A stretch of 64,000 bases of DNA from Pelodera strongyloides. Taxonomy: Eukaryota; Nematoda; Chromadorea; Rhabditida; Rhabditidae. The stretch covers positions 496,001 through 560,000 of the forward strand of contig JAANDG010000008.1 in NCBI GenBank assembly GCA_036852015.1, written 5' to 3'. How positions within the stretch are numbered: position 1 is the first letter of the stretch; the number at the start of each line of letters is the position of its first letter. Under the pieces are notes generated by a model. It was given only the letters and a program-made list of their open reading frames with translations. It searched no databases and was not told where the DNA came from. The translations under genes were made by a program, and so were the position numbers. Positions 48,301 to 59,100 of the stretch are shown here, in pieces.

Positions 48301-50499
48301 GCCATCGCCGAAAAATTGAACCCCACACCTAGATCAGCCTACAGAAGATCCTTCTTACTACTTACTGTATGTAAGTAGTAAGAAGGATGTCATACAACAG
48401 CCAACTGAATACGCGTATTTATTTTATAATGTTCCACGAATTGCACAAGGTATTTTGGGGCAAACGGTCTCAGCTCAGAGCTCAGGCTTTAAATGTAGTG
48501 AATTGTCAGCCCTATCAACTGGATAAGCTAACGCTGAAACATGGGACTTTTGCTCCACAACATTTTCAGCCAGAATAAAGATACAAGACAAAACACGTAT
48601 TTTGAAAAGGCTTACCTCGCCAAGTACTGAGCGTGCTTAGATTCGACCGGCTCCTTCAATGACGCATCACCATCACCTTGTGTAACACCTGGAAGAATAA
48701 CACCTTTAAAATGTATGCTACCAAATCAATAAACGTTATTATCTGGTACACTAGCAACGTACGGTACGGGTATCCCTAACCGTGACCCCAGCGTTCGTTG
48801 GGTAAAGACATTCTCGATCTTTTATGACGACCATATCCTAAGTTGCCTCTAATGTGAGGCAAACTGATCCCCGCAGCGCCTAGCCTACAGCTCAGCTCCG
48901 TAGTTAATATATTGATCCACAACGGTCCCTTGTTAGTATGATGGTGTCCTTACCGCACCAACATCTTAGGGTACCTTTTGGTTTGCGAGCTTTTAGCAAC
49001 TAAATCAGAACTCTTGTCATGCAGAAGTCTTGCAGAACCAACTGGGTCACGCTTACTTACCTGTCAAAGTATTCGGCAACTCCAGGGCTGATAGCAGACC
49101 ATCACTTAGTGCACGAAGTTCCTTTCGTGCCAAAGGAAGCGTAACTTTATCCTAAATGACATCAGTGAGCTTACATGAAAAGTATGGTACTAAGTCAAAG
49201 GGCAACTGATGTCAATAGCTTATATTGTAATTAAAAACAGCTTCTATGGTCTTGATAGGTTTCAAGACCACTAAGCATACTTTACACAAGCATAAGTGCT
49301 CCATTAAAATGTCCCTATCGTCACCATGAATCACCAGCGACAACTCAGTGAATTTCTACGTACACAGGCAGCAATTAAGGAAGACTACCTTGCCCTGTTT
49401 GAGTCTATTATAGACCTCATATTTCTTCCACCATTCATTATAGTTCTCAGCCACTTTTTCCACGTCACACTTTATTTTCCGTTGTTTGCAATTTTCTTTC
49501 AATGCGTCAGGATCCGCGAAAACATGCCGCAAATCCACCTGAAATATGTAACGGAACTGATAGAGTATTTATGTTACGCTTTCGCGCGAATTCGCCGCGA
49601 AAGTACCATTCAATTTCACTTTTCCATTTTCGAGCCGTTTTACATTAGGCGTATGCGAAATTGCGAAAACGCTGCAGGTGTATGTAGATTTCTTACTGTA
49701 TGTAAAATTCCACTACTTTTTCACTATAGAAATAGCAACTGCAATAACATGGATGATACTTTCGCATGCGAGTGTGCGAAAGCGTAATAGAGTATTTATG
49801 TTAAGTTTTCGCGCACTTTCGCATGCGAAAGTATCATCCATGTTATTGTAGTTTCTATAGTGGGAAACTAGTGGAATTTTACATACAGTAAGAAATTTAC
49901 ATACACCTGCGGCGTGTTTTGCATACACCTAATGTAAAACTGCGCGAAAATGGAAAAGTGAACTTTGATGGTACTTTCGCGGCGAATTCGCGCGAAAGTG
50001 TAACATAAATACTCTATAACATAAATACTATACTAGGGACTTAACATAAATACTCTATAACATAAATACTATACTAGGGACTTTACAAACAAATGCATAT
50101 TAGCATTTACATACCTACAGTAACCTCTTTGAGAGTACGATACGTTTCCAGCACATTCAATAAAGCTACTATTACTATTCAGATAAGAATGAAGCAAATC
50201 CCTTGTGCTCGTACAGTATAATTAAAATACAGTACCTTACCTTACCGTACCTTTAGGTATGAACTATGAACTCTCACATGCAGATCGACGACGTGTGTAC
50301 ATACGTCATAACGCTAGCTAGGATTCGCTAGTCATAACGCTACCTTACCTCCCTCACAGCCCCTTACCTCTATTACGGTATGAACTCTTACCTGAGGATC
50401 AACCACATGAACTTCATTACCGCCCAAGAATCGAGCAGCTAGGTTCGACATTCCCTTCACAGAGGCCCGACATGACCTCAGAGATCCAAGTAACCGCAT
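42373..50499 (-). CDS. Mitochondrial seryl-tRNA synthetase-like protein, degenerate active site
   Basis: Exons: 50392-50499, 49389-49538, 49061-49151, 48616-48688, 48138-48218, 47628-47879, 45372-45448, 44196-44319, 43422-43510, 43070-43160, 42373-42487. They join in frame to 416 aa. The N-terminus MRLLGSLRSCRASVKGM is Arg/Ser-rich without acids, like a mitochondrial presequence. Residues 37-116 fit the SerRS tRNA-binding arm (VDLRHVFADPDALKENCKQR up to LELPNTLTG), but it is short. Motif 1 is near SPPHMVRAAVVQACN. The motif 2 region (about 262-298, WPLCFHSCGMQYMAK then SCRQRQKYTQLVLCRS) lacks the family FRxE arginine and glutamate. SerRS-like VHLPARNL, YISRRANL and the motif 3 helix YRLLAKLVDN (Arg387) follow. 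Probably catalytically dead or strongly altered; insect SLIMP, a SerRS paralogue partnering SerRS2, is the nearest analogy. It could instead be a fast-evolving true mitochondrial SerRS. Introns hold many palindromes. Confidence 0.8.
43808..43878 (-). pseudogene. tRNA-like pseudogene or SINE head
   Basis: The minus strand shows a tRNA-type box A (GGCGCAATTGGTAGAGCG) and box B (GGTTCGATTTC), but the anticodon and T stems do not pair and the acceptor stem is lost. It lies in the SerRS-like gene intron between exons 8 and 9. Confidence 0.6.
43878..44195. repeat. 104-bp tandem triplication abutting exon 8
   Basis: Three units begin CCGTAAGACCATAT.CCAACC and end CTAAGCACGTCATTACTTG. A fourth partial start, CCGTAAGACCATCTC, is the true 3' end of SerRS-like exon 8. 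The repeat unit therefore includes the exon's donor region. In the copies the donor GTAAGT is changed to GCAAGT. Confidence 0.9.
44625..44955. mobile_element. Foldback element
   Basis: Left arm GTATTAGAGTATGGGGTTTGCAAGTATGCC and right arm GGCATACTTGCAAACCCCAGTATACCT are inverted, with a second inverted pair inside (TTTTCCTTGCAAGTATC / GATACTTGCAAGGAAAA). Confidence 0.7.
44978..45267 (+). mobile_element. Possible solo LTR
   Basis: A 290-base segment starts TGTTGTAACA and ends ACACAACA (short inverted termini TGTTGT/ACAACA). It contains a TATA box in CTACTATATAAGCAACC and an AATAAA-like signal about 110 bases later. No target-site duplication is evident. Confidence 0.35.
45748..45882. mobile_element. 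Foldback element with near-perfect arms
   Basis: TTAACGCTGGGGTAGGTTAC and AGGCGTCTCC on the left return inverted as GGAGACGCCT, GTAACATACCCCAGCGTTAA on the right. Confidence 0.75.
46110..47575. mobile_element. Non-autonomous transposon with long inverted repeats
   Basis: Both ends share, inverted, AAAAAACTCTCATGATAGTTCGC, a GGGCGGGGCTTGTGGTGAT block and a GTATCGCGAA block, giving imperfect terminal repeats of about 200 bases around a 1-kb core without a credible coding frame. It fills the SerRS-like gene intron between exons 6 and 7. Exact ends are uncertain. Confidence 0.55.
48929..49005. repeat. Conserved dispersed repeat, copy 1
   Basis: CTTGTTAGTATGATGGTGTCCTTACCGCACCAACATCTTAGGGTACCTTTTGGTTT and flank match 53552-53626 with few differences. 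It lies in the SerRS-like gene intron between exons 3 and 4. I do not recognise it. Confidence 0.75.
49561..50018. mobile_element. 458-bp palindrome
   Basis: The whole interval folds on itself: TAGAGTATTTATGTTACGCTTTCGCGCGAATTCGCCGCGAAAGTACC at the left is matched inverted at the right end, and the centre (about 49790) is also symmetrical through GCATGCGAAAGTATCATCCATGTTATTG. It lies between exons 1 and 2 of the SerRS-like gene. A 40-base direct duplication follows (50014-50085). Confidence 0.85.
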
Positions 50500-50540
50500 T
50501 ATTTAGAAACCAACAAGCGGACGGAAGAAACCTATAATAC

Positions 50541-51685
50541 ACAATATAATCATTGCTTCAAAACAACTGATATAACAACGATACATGACCGCCTCAACAA
50601 ATCCAATACAACATTTCAGTAAACTATATCAACGTATTGATAATTTTCAACCAAGCAATTTTCACCCCATATACATACAGTAATCTCCACTAATTAAACA
50701 ATATTACCACATTTCGATTTTGTTCTTTTCAAAATGGAGTATTCAATAAATAATAATAGTATTCTGTATTCAAACTTCAGAATAACACTTTCAAATAATA
50801 AGTTAATCACTGGCGAAACCAAGAGGAAAACTAAACCCATTCATCCTCTTTTACACATCATTCATCATTACCACATCAACCACGGAATATCCAAAAAATA
50901 TAATAGAAAAGCGCCCTTACACAGCCACTTGGGATCATAAAACGCCAAAAGAGAGTAAAAACGCTCAAATTTTATTCATATAAGAAAACATTCAAATGAA
51001 CAATTCAACAAACACAACCGAACAAAAATATACAAACAAGTTTACATCAGTAAAACGAAAGATAAACAGTAAAATTGGATAATATGTACGTGGGCGGAGC
51101 ATAAACAGTGCTTTCGTTGTTTTGAAAAACATATTCCTAGGTTACGATAACACGGATACGTAGATATGATAGGCAAAATAGGGAAATTTATGAAACTCAG
51201 GATCTCAAAGCAACTACCAAAAATGAATATTGATAGAGATAAAAATAAAAACTACTGCGTGTATTACTAAATCATTGCATTGTTTTGGTTGAATCTTTAC
51301 AAAAAAATAAACCATTTTTGTCAAAGGGCACATCTATGGGTAAAAAAAAACACTTTGTAAAAAAAAACGGAAATCTCTGAGACTGAATTTCTGAGAATGA
51401 GTTCATTATGATAGCCCCGATAGAGCGATTCCATTTATCATGAAAAAAACACAAATTATACATAAAGTGGTAAGGAAAAGCTCCCTACTTTCAACTTACT
51501 TACAAACTGTATTTCTATAACATTCAAAAGTAAAGCGTGGTCTCGAAACTGAAATTTCCGAGTCCTCTCCGGCACACAAAGTAAAATAATTTGCATATAA
51601 ATGGGAATACAGGTCACAGGTGTCGAGATTCATAGATTCATTTCACAGACCACGTGCCATACCGCTTTAAAACATGATGAAAAAC
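50541..51685. other. Spacer between taf-10 and SerRS-like gene
   Basis: AT-rich, no exon seen. It holds a family-B palindrome (51531-51670) just after the taf-10 stop codon. The gap of 1.19 kb is longer than usual within a nematode operon. An acceptor-like TTATAG at about 50530 may serve trans-splicing of the SerRS-like transcript. Confidence 0.45.
51531..51670. mobile_element. Family-B palindrome
   Basis: AGTAAAGCGTGGTCTCGAAAC and the inverted CAGACCACGTGCCATACCGCTTTAAA. Confidence 0.6.
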
Positions 51686-54600
51686 TTAATGATGATATGG
51701 AGGTCTCGTCACATCGATACCGTATTCCTTGAGCACAGGGTCCAGCAGCTCATTGGTCAAGGTGAACTTTGTCTCCTTTGTGCCCTGAATAAACAGTTAT
51801 TATTAAGTTGTGACGTTGAGACGTTAAAGCGAAATACCGGCCGGTTTTTGAAATGCATCGTGGACAGTTGAATTCGTACGTATTTATGCTAACTTGCTCG
51901 AATTTATTTTTTATTCTAATTTGTGTTCATTTGCATAAGCTGCACAAGGATGCTGGTGTAGTTGATGCGTTTCAAAAACCGGAAGTATTTCGCTTTAATG
52001 TGAGAGTGCCAAGTACAGTCACTAACGAATGATGTGATACACCGACACAAGCTCCAATTTCTCGCATGCAAGGTATACAATCAAGTGAACAAGCACTGCG
52101 CGCCGTTCGCTACTCATATTTTCAGTACGAAACATTGAGAAACTTCAGATGTTTCGTAGAAAGGACATATCTCTATGTGTACCGTGCCCATTGTTTTAGG
52201 TTCAAGGGAGCATCAGCATTAAAGCGAAATACCGGCCGGTTTTTGAAACACATCGCGGACAATGAATCCTTACGTATTTATGCTAATTTGCTCGAATTTA
52301 GCTCAATTTTTTATTCTAATCTATGTTAATTTGCATAAGCTGCATAATAATGCTGGTGTTCTCGATACGTTTCAAAAACCGGCCGGTATTTCGCTTGAAT
52401 TGCGCAAACGCAAAAAGAATAAATTATAAACCCTCACCTTCTTCGTCTGTCCCAATCCCTTCATTCGTGCTTGCTGCATCGCATCCAATGCAATATCGGA
52501 GATGAACTTCTGTGTGGCAAGCGAAATCATTCTAAAATTGTGTTACGTGTGCAGTTGTACAATTGAAATAGATGCCGCACGATATCTACTATGTCGCCGG
52601 ACGTGAGGCCTAATCAACAAAAGTAAGAACTATCTATGATAAACTACCAAACAATGTTCCAAGCAACAATAAACGAGCAATCATGACTGCAAACAATACT
52701 GATAAATAGATAGAGAAAAGAAGACAATAATAGGAAAAGACATATCACTAACCTGGCAATCCTAGGATCCGCGTCCGCAATTCCCGCCTTGTTCATGTAA
52801 TGATAGGCGACCGCATCCGGAATCGTCGGCGTGAAATCGTCCAGCATATTCAAAAATTCGCGCAAGTTTGAACCGGCTGGTGGCTGCAAGTAAGCAATGT
52901 TCATTGTTATGCTAGCCGGATCCTTGAAAAACTAATAATTATGGTTAATAGATAATTCCAACTAAACCATACTTCTCCGGGATGCGGAAGGCGGAATATG
53001 TGGTCTACGGAAAGGGGAAAGGGCGGAACAATGGAGACTATTGTAAGAACATAACAGAGCACTGGGTAAATATTGGGCACGCTATAATCGAACATGGGTC
53101 TCTTAGATTACAGGTCCACTACAATGTGCGATATCGCCATCCTTCCACGCTCCACTATAGTAGTGCTACTCTACTCTGCCTTTTCTAGTATAAAGTTCAA
53201 ACTCATGCGATCTACAAAGACCAAACTAAAACTACAGACTACAAAATGCTACCCACAAACTACAACGGCTATGCCTACCTCAGCCTGGTTGTTGATGACC
53301 GTCTGTTGGGCCGCAGTCGGAGGTCTCTGAATGGCCTGTCGTACGGATTGCACAGAAGGCTCAGAAGCGAGTCCCGGGTGCGAAATCTGGAAATAATTGT
53401 AAAATACTGTAAACTTGAAACATACAACCGAAAGGAACAAACCTCACTAGTACTTGCGCTACTTATAAATCTACAATTTAAGTGAAACGAGTAAAAGAGG
53501 TCTACCCATTATATCCTTCCAAAACAGCTCCGAGATTGTAATTCTTGTCGGCTTGTTAGTATGACGGTGTCCTTACCGCACCAACATCTTAGGGTACCTT
53601 TTGGTTTACCGAGCTAACAGCAACTACCCCAAGAACATTCTTCTATGTTCCTACGACTCGTTGATCCAATAAACATTATTGTTAATTCACCATGTTTCAA
53701 CAAAGGAATAAACATCGAGTATCATTCACTAACAACTGTTGGGTCCGTATATGCACGTCTATATCAAACTTGTCCAACACCGAATATGGAGGGGGAGGGG
53801 AGCAAACAACATCCTAAAGTACACTAAACCAATAACTACCGTGTTACAGCGCTAAGTTAGTTCTAGCCGCGCCTTTCATTTTTTCCCCAAACTATCAATC
53901 AAACTCCAGTCTAACCTGTGGAGCATGTTGTTGATGCACAAACTGTCGGGAGTGTTGTGGTTGGTCAGTTCTCTGCAACAGAATATCACATTTTCGAGGA
54001 TTATAAACCGAATAACCTTTTCGTCTTCCTGCTCTTCCGAGAACTTTATTTTGCATCTTTTTATGTGTGTATTTATATACAATAGTATTTATACATAATA
54101 AACTCCTTGTTCATTATTTTCAACTTCAACTTTCGTAATGACACGTACAAAGCTGCCGGATCCATAATCGGCAGAAAATTGAACTATAGGCCCGAATTCG
54201 CACTTTATCTATCTACGGTCTACGCACCATGGGAAGCACACATTTATATCAAAATTTTGAAAGACCTCGATGCTCTTTCAACGGGCTCTTTCAACAGCCT
54301 AAGCTTTTTTCAACAGCCTAAGCCTTAATACAAACATAAACTATGCCCGTTTCGATGAAACAAACACTCAAAAAGTATCCCCTACCACAAATTGCGCTCC
54401 CTGCTGCGATGGTCCTCCCATGTACTGTTGTGGCCTTTGCTGTCCTGGTTGCTGCTAGAAGACACAAAAGAATTGTTTTTTTGAAAAGTTCAAAAGGTAA
54501 GGCTAGCCACCATAATCAGGATGTAACTAATATCTCTGCGTGTGGTGCATACGTAATTTAAAGCGAAATACCGGCCGGTTTTTGAAACGCATCGCGGATA

Positions 54601-54906
54601 ACTGAATTCTTACATATTTATGTGAATTTACTCGATTTTTTATTCTAATTTATGTTTATTTGCATATGCTGCATAAGAATGCTGGTGTACTCGACGTGTT
54701 TCAAAAACCGTCCGGCATTTCGGTTCAACTCGTTCAACAACAGCGTGCCGTGTTTAAAAAGTGTTTTTACACGGAGAATTCATTCGATGGCGAATAACTA
54801 CAAACTACGACATCTCCAAACTAATCCAATCCAAACAACCCACCTGTCCATGTGGTCCTTGATATTGTCCGGGACGTCCCGGCTGATTTGAATGTTGGTT
54901 TTGCAT
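51686..54906 (-). CDS. taf-10: TFIID subunit TAF10
   Basis: Seven exons: 54844-54906, 54386-54454, 53916-53972, 53279-53386, 52753-52883, 52438-52531, 51686-51784. They join in frame to 206 aa. The first 100 residues are Gln/Pro/Gly-rich and probably disordered ([28 protein letters not shown]). From about residue 100 the TAF10 histone-fold domain is clear: [48 protein letters not shown], and C-terminal [23 protein letters not shown]10 is a nuclear subunit of TFIID and, in many eukaryotes, of SAGA, pairing with TAF3, TAF8 or SUPT7L. The start is chosen at the ATG two bases after an acceptor-like TTTGTAG. Two family-A palindromes sit in the intron before the last exon (51824-51998, 52219-52398). 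Confidence 0.94.
51824..51998. mobile_element. Family-A palindrome in taf-10 intron
   Basis: TTAAAGCGAAATACCGGCCGG and AAAAACCGGAAGTATTTCGCTTTAA; a few bases of the right arm are missing. Confidence 0.8.
52219..52398. mobile_element. Family-A palindrome in taf-10 intron
   Basis: TTAAAGCGAAATACCGGCCGG and CCGGCCGGTATTTCGCTTGAA, second copy in the same intron. Confidence 0.8.
53552..53626. repeat. Conserved dispersed repeat, copy 2
   Basis: Copy of 48929-49005, in the same orientation, in the taf-10 intron between exons 3 and 4. Confidence 0.75.
54558..54727. mobile_element. Family-A palindrome in taf-10 intron 1
   Basis: TTTAAAGCGAAATACCGGCCGG at the left; right end CCGTCCGGCATTTCGGTTCAA is mutated. 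Confidence 0.75.
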
Positions 54907-54908
54907 TC

Positions 54909-54917
54909 CTACAAAGT
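54909..54917 (-). promoter_or_regulatory. Probable trans-splice acceptor of taf-10
   Basis: Minus strand CAAACTTTGTAG, then GA and the ATG. The two-base leader fits a trans-spliced mRNA. Confidence 0.5.
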
Positions 54918-56186
54918 TTGCAGGTCTCTAACAGCCAAAGCAAATAAAGCAAATACCGGAGATACAGTAAAAACAGGGAAACATACAATACCCCGAATCC
55001 CTCAAACTTCAAAGAACCCAAAATACCTTCCATATCCAAAACCAAGAAATCACTACACCACCAACCAAAACAAAATATCTCACCGTACAATCGGGAGCTA
55101 AAATATACGAAACAGTTCCATCAGGCACATTTTATTCTTTAATAAAAATAGAGAGTTCAATAGCAACAAATAACAAACAGCGGCAACGTCAACAACGTTT
55201 CAGAATAACAAAAAAGCTGGCTTATATGAGTGTGGCTGAATATCCTAATTAGCGGTACAGCAATTAATCCTAACCGACAATTATACGACTTCAGAACACA
55301 AACAGATCATTGCTAGAGTCAACTCGGTGGACGATCGTAATATTAAAGACTGAGATTTGAATACGCAGGCCCGAGAAAAAGATAAAGTGTAGCTTAAAGT
55401 TAAGCAGTGCAAACTGAAAACATCAAGTGCAAAACAAAATCATGTGCAATAGTGGATGGAAATTGTGACTCAACAACATGCGAAATATAAATTTAAATCA
55501 GAATTTCCAAAAAGTTAGAGAAAGGAACAAAGAGCTAAATAGATATAAATCATCAAAATGGAGGGGGGGGGTGAACAGTACAAAATTGAACAACTTTCAA
55601 GCTTACTAAAACCAAACTTGGGCGATCTCAATAAGTCAATTCAAATTCATCTCATGCTACACGAGATTCTGCCAGTTAGCAAATTCTAAATGAAAATAAT
55701 GAACAAACACCAGTTTGAGTATTTCAAAATGAAAAGTACCTTACTTTCAAGCTGCAGCTGCGTGTGGTACACAGCTGCATGCACTTTTTTCTAATCCTAC
55801 CAGAGCCCGAGAGCCCTAGTTACAAAATGAAAAGCCCTAAATCGTGCACCTGCACATGTCAGACCTCAGTTCTCGAATCTCTATATATTCGTTTCGTTAC
55901 TATGCCAAATTATTCAGCTCGCCACTAATTCCTCGCCGCTTACATAATTAAAGGGCAATTAACGCTTGCATAATCACTTTCAGACTCAGACCGCGTCACA
56001 CAATTAGGTAGAGATACTGGTGTTTGTTCAAATGTTTAAATGGAACTAGAGGGTTGATAATGATAGGAAACAAACAAACATTAAAACAACGTGACATTAG
56101 AAAAGAGAAAGTAGGTTCATACGGTATTCGTACGGTACGATCACGGTCCGTAACCGTAACGTCCGTAATAATACGGTATCTCATAT
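54918..56186. other. Spacer between cct-7 and taf-10
   Basis: AT-rich, 1.27 kb, no exon and no palindromic element of the major families seen. Confidence 0.45.
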
Positions 56187-59100
56187 CTATCCCTGTTGGG
56201 GCATGCCGGGCATCATGCCTCCCTGGGGAGTGCGGGGATTCTTGACGGTCTGGTCAATCGAGAGCACCAGGCACACGGCCTCCGTGGCAGCGATGATAGC
56301 GTTCTGAAATCAGAATGTGTAAGGTAACGCATAAGCCACGCATTTGAATAAATGCACCAATTATCATATGGCATTAATTTCCGGGACAACGGTAGATTAC
56401 GAGATAATTACCAGTAGAAAAGTAATTGTTTCCAAACATTACGCTCAAAACGGAAAACACTCAATTACAAATGGATACAGTAAGCAGGGGAAACTTGGAT
56501 ACAGTACCCAGAGGATACTGAGACAGGAACAGCCAAGGGAAAATTGCCACGAAAAGGGAAATTGAAAGCTAAAAGTGTAAAACGGAAAGTGGGTCTTGTG
56601 ACGAGGAGATGAATACATATACATATCTCTTTCAGGGGGCGGGCAGTAGAAGTAAAGGGGGGAGGGGGAAATAAGCACATACAAATGCGCGCGACTAAAT
56701 GGGGCATATGAATTTGGAATCAAATGTTATGAATGCTCTTTTGAAGGATGATATACTAGATGTACTCCCGATGGATGACGTGAGATAGTCCATAATGTTA
56801 GGGAGAGAGAGAGAGAGAAAGAGAGACAGAATAATCAGAGAGAGAGAGAGAGAGAGAGAGATATGTAGCAATACAGAGAGGGAAAGAGATACAGACGAAT
56901 GATCCCATTACCCAAAGACAAATGTAAAATCCTAGACGGGCATATAAGGGTGGTCTGTCTGATTTACATATATCCATTACATTACGCACCGCAAGAAAGC
57001 CATTCATTTATTCCTCGCGGGCAGCCACACATCTCATTGCGGAAAAAACGGCCGACAGTCATCACATGCGCACACATGAATAATGGTAAACAATCTCTGG
57101 CATACTAATTCCCTATTTAACTAATAAAGGGAAGATAGCCGGTTTGTAATGTCAGTAGCAAGCGGTTTTTGATTTCTAACGTGAAAATACATTATTGGCT
57201 ACATCTACCTTAGCTACCCTTGGGTTTGGAGTCGTACGAAAACGAAAACCTTGGCAACGCTCAGATCAGCAATACGATTCAAATCTCTGTGACACTGACA
57301 CAGCAAGCAAAAGGCCACAAAAATCTTATGTTTAAAAAAAACTATATTCCAAAAGGAGGAGGAGAAAGAGTAGTGTGTGCCTCAACATCAAAGTGGATTG
57401 CGGGGCGCCAGGAGACAAAGACAGTTCATGAGGCCATCTGTTCACAGTTCACAGTTCACATAATGAGACACGGCACGACGGCGCATCAAACTAGACTTAG
57501 ACTTAGAATTAGGGAACGAGGAAGAAAAATATGAGGTAAGAAAGGGAGGGATTGGGATTGGGGAGTGGAGTGGAGTGGAGGGAGAGCTATACATTGAAAG
57601 GGAGAATGAGAGAGAGAGAGAGAGACGGAGGTAAAGTACAAGGAGGAGGAGGAGTACGAGCAGGTCGATGGGAAAGTCCATTCACTTCCCGCAGTTCAGA
57701 ACACAACTCTTACATATGCGCAGTCAGATTCAAACCATAGCTGGGACTGGAACATAGACCAGACGCCACGCCAGACATAACATTCACAATTCACGGCCCC
57801 ACTATGTAGCCGAGTACACACGAACGCAGCAAAGAGCCGTCAAAACATAATGCAACGGTGGCAAAAAAACCTATATCATTTTTTCCTTTTCGAGACCTGA
57901 GCACAGAAAAAATTGACCCGAATTGGCAAATTGCCAGGAAATTAAAGCGAAATACAGGCCGGGTTTTGAAACACATCGAACAGACCAGCATTCATATCAT
58001 ATGCAGCGTATGCAAATGAACATACATTAGAAAAAAGAATCGAGCTAAATTCGAGCAAACCAGCATTAGCATAAATACGTAAGAATTCAGCCGTCAACGG
58101 TGCGTTTCAAAAACCGGCCGGAATTTCGCTTTAAATAAGGGACGGATGAAGTAGGGACATTAGGCATATCACATAACGCCACAAACGAACACACAAAAAT
58201 ACGAAACTCACCCTCTTGATCAGAGATGGCTCCCAGACACAGGCCTCATAGTTGTCCATCACTTGCTCCTTGTGAATGTTAATACCGGCCCACTTCTCTC
58301 CTAAAAATTGAGGTTGACGACCATTTGGATTTAGCAAATCATACCAACACTATGCAAGAAAAAAGGGAAGCACGTGTGTTTTAACGAACACGTCGAGGCA
58401 AAACATATGGATTGTTTGAATATTAGTATGTCCTAGTGCCGTTTTGCCGGAATATATGAATAAATTCTAGCGGCAAGATGCAAGATCACCTACACTGATT
58501 TTCAACGTGCACTCCAGCACTAATCCGTTTATAGGAAAAAATCAAAATTGGTCGATAGTAACCGAAATGTTTCAAAACACAAAACTCTAGCAGAAACACC
58601 CTCCGTGAATAGTTAAATCCCATCACTCACCCTTGGCGTGCTTATGTCTCAGCTTGTTCAACACGTCGGTGGCATCAATACCGGCGTTGTAGCACAGTTG
58701 TTGGGGGATAATCTAAAATGTCAGCCTTGATGATATGTCAGTTACAACTATTCTCTGTGGAATTTTTTTTTATGTTTGGTGGCTATTTGATCTCTTTGAT
58801 TTACTACTTAGTTTTGAAACTATTGAACTCTTTCATAGTCTCTTATGGCATTGCGCTCTTTCTAAGAGTCTAATAAACAGTTAAACACTTACAATGTGAA
58901 AACTATACACAAAATAACAAGATGCTTTGAGAACTGAGCACTGGTGGGCAAAATCACGGACCGTGGCACAATATACACCAATAACCTACGGATTGGTTCA
59001 ATATCATATCAGTAGGAAATTACGGTGAATTAGCAATTTGAGTGAAATGTATATGTATCGTCAGAACATACTGTCTCAATTGACGCACAGGATTTGTGCC

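Noticed and set aside
49326..49787. 153-codon plus-strand open frame
   Set aside because: It runs antisense over SerRS-like exon 2 and into the 458-bp palindrome; no recognisable domain.
49561..50018. CRISPR-like array
   Set aside because: The repeats form one large palindrome, with no regular spacers, and the genome is eukaryotic.
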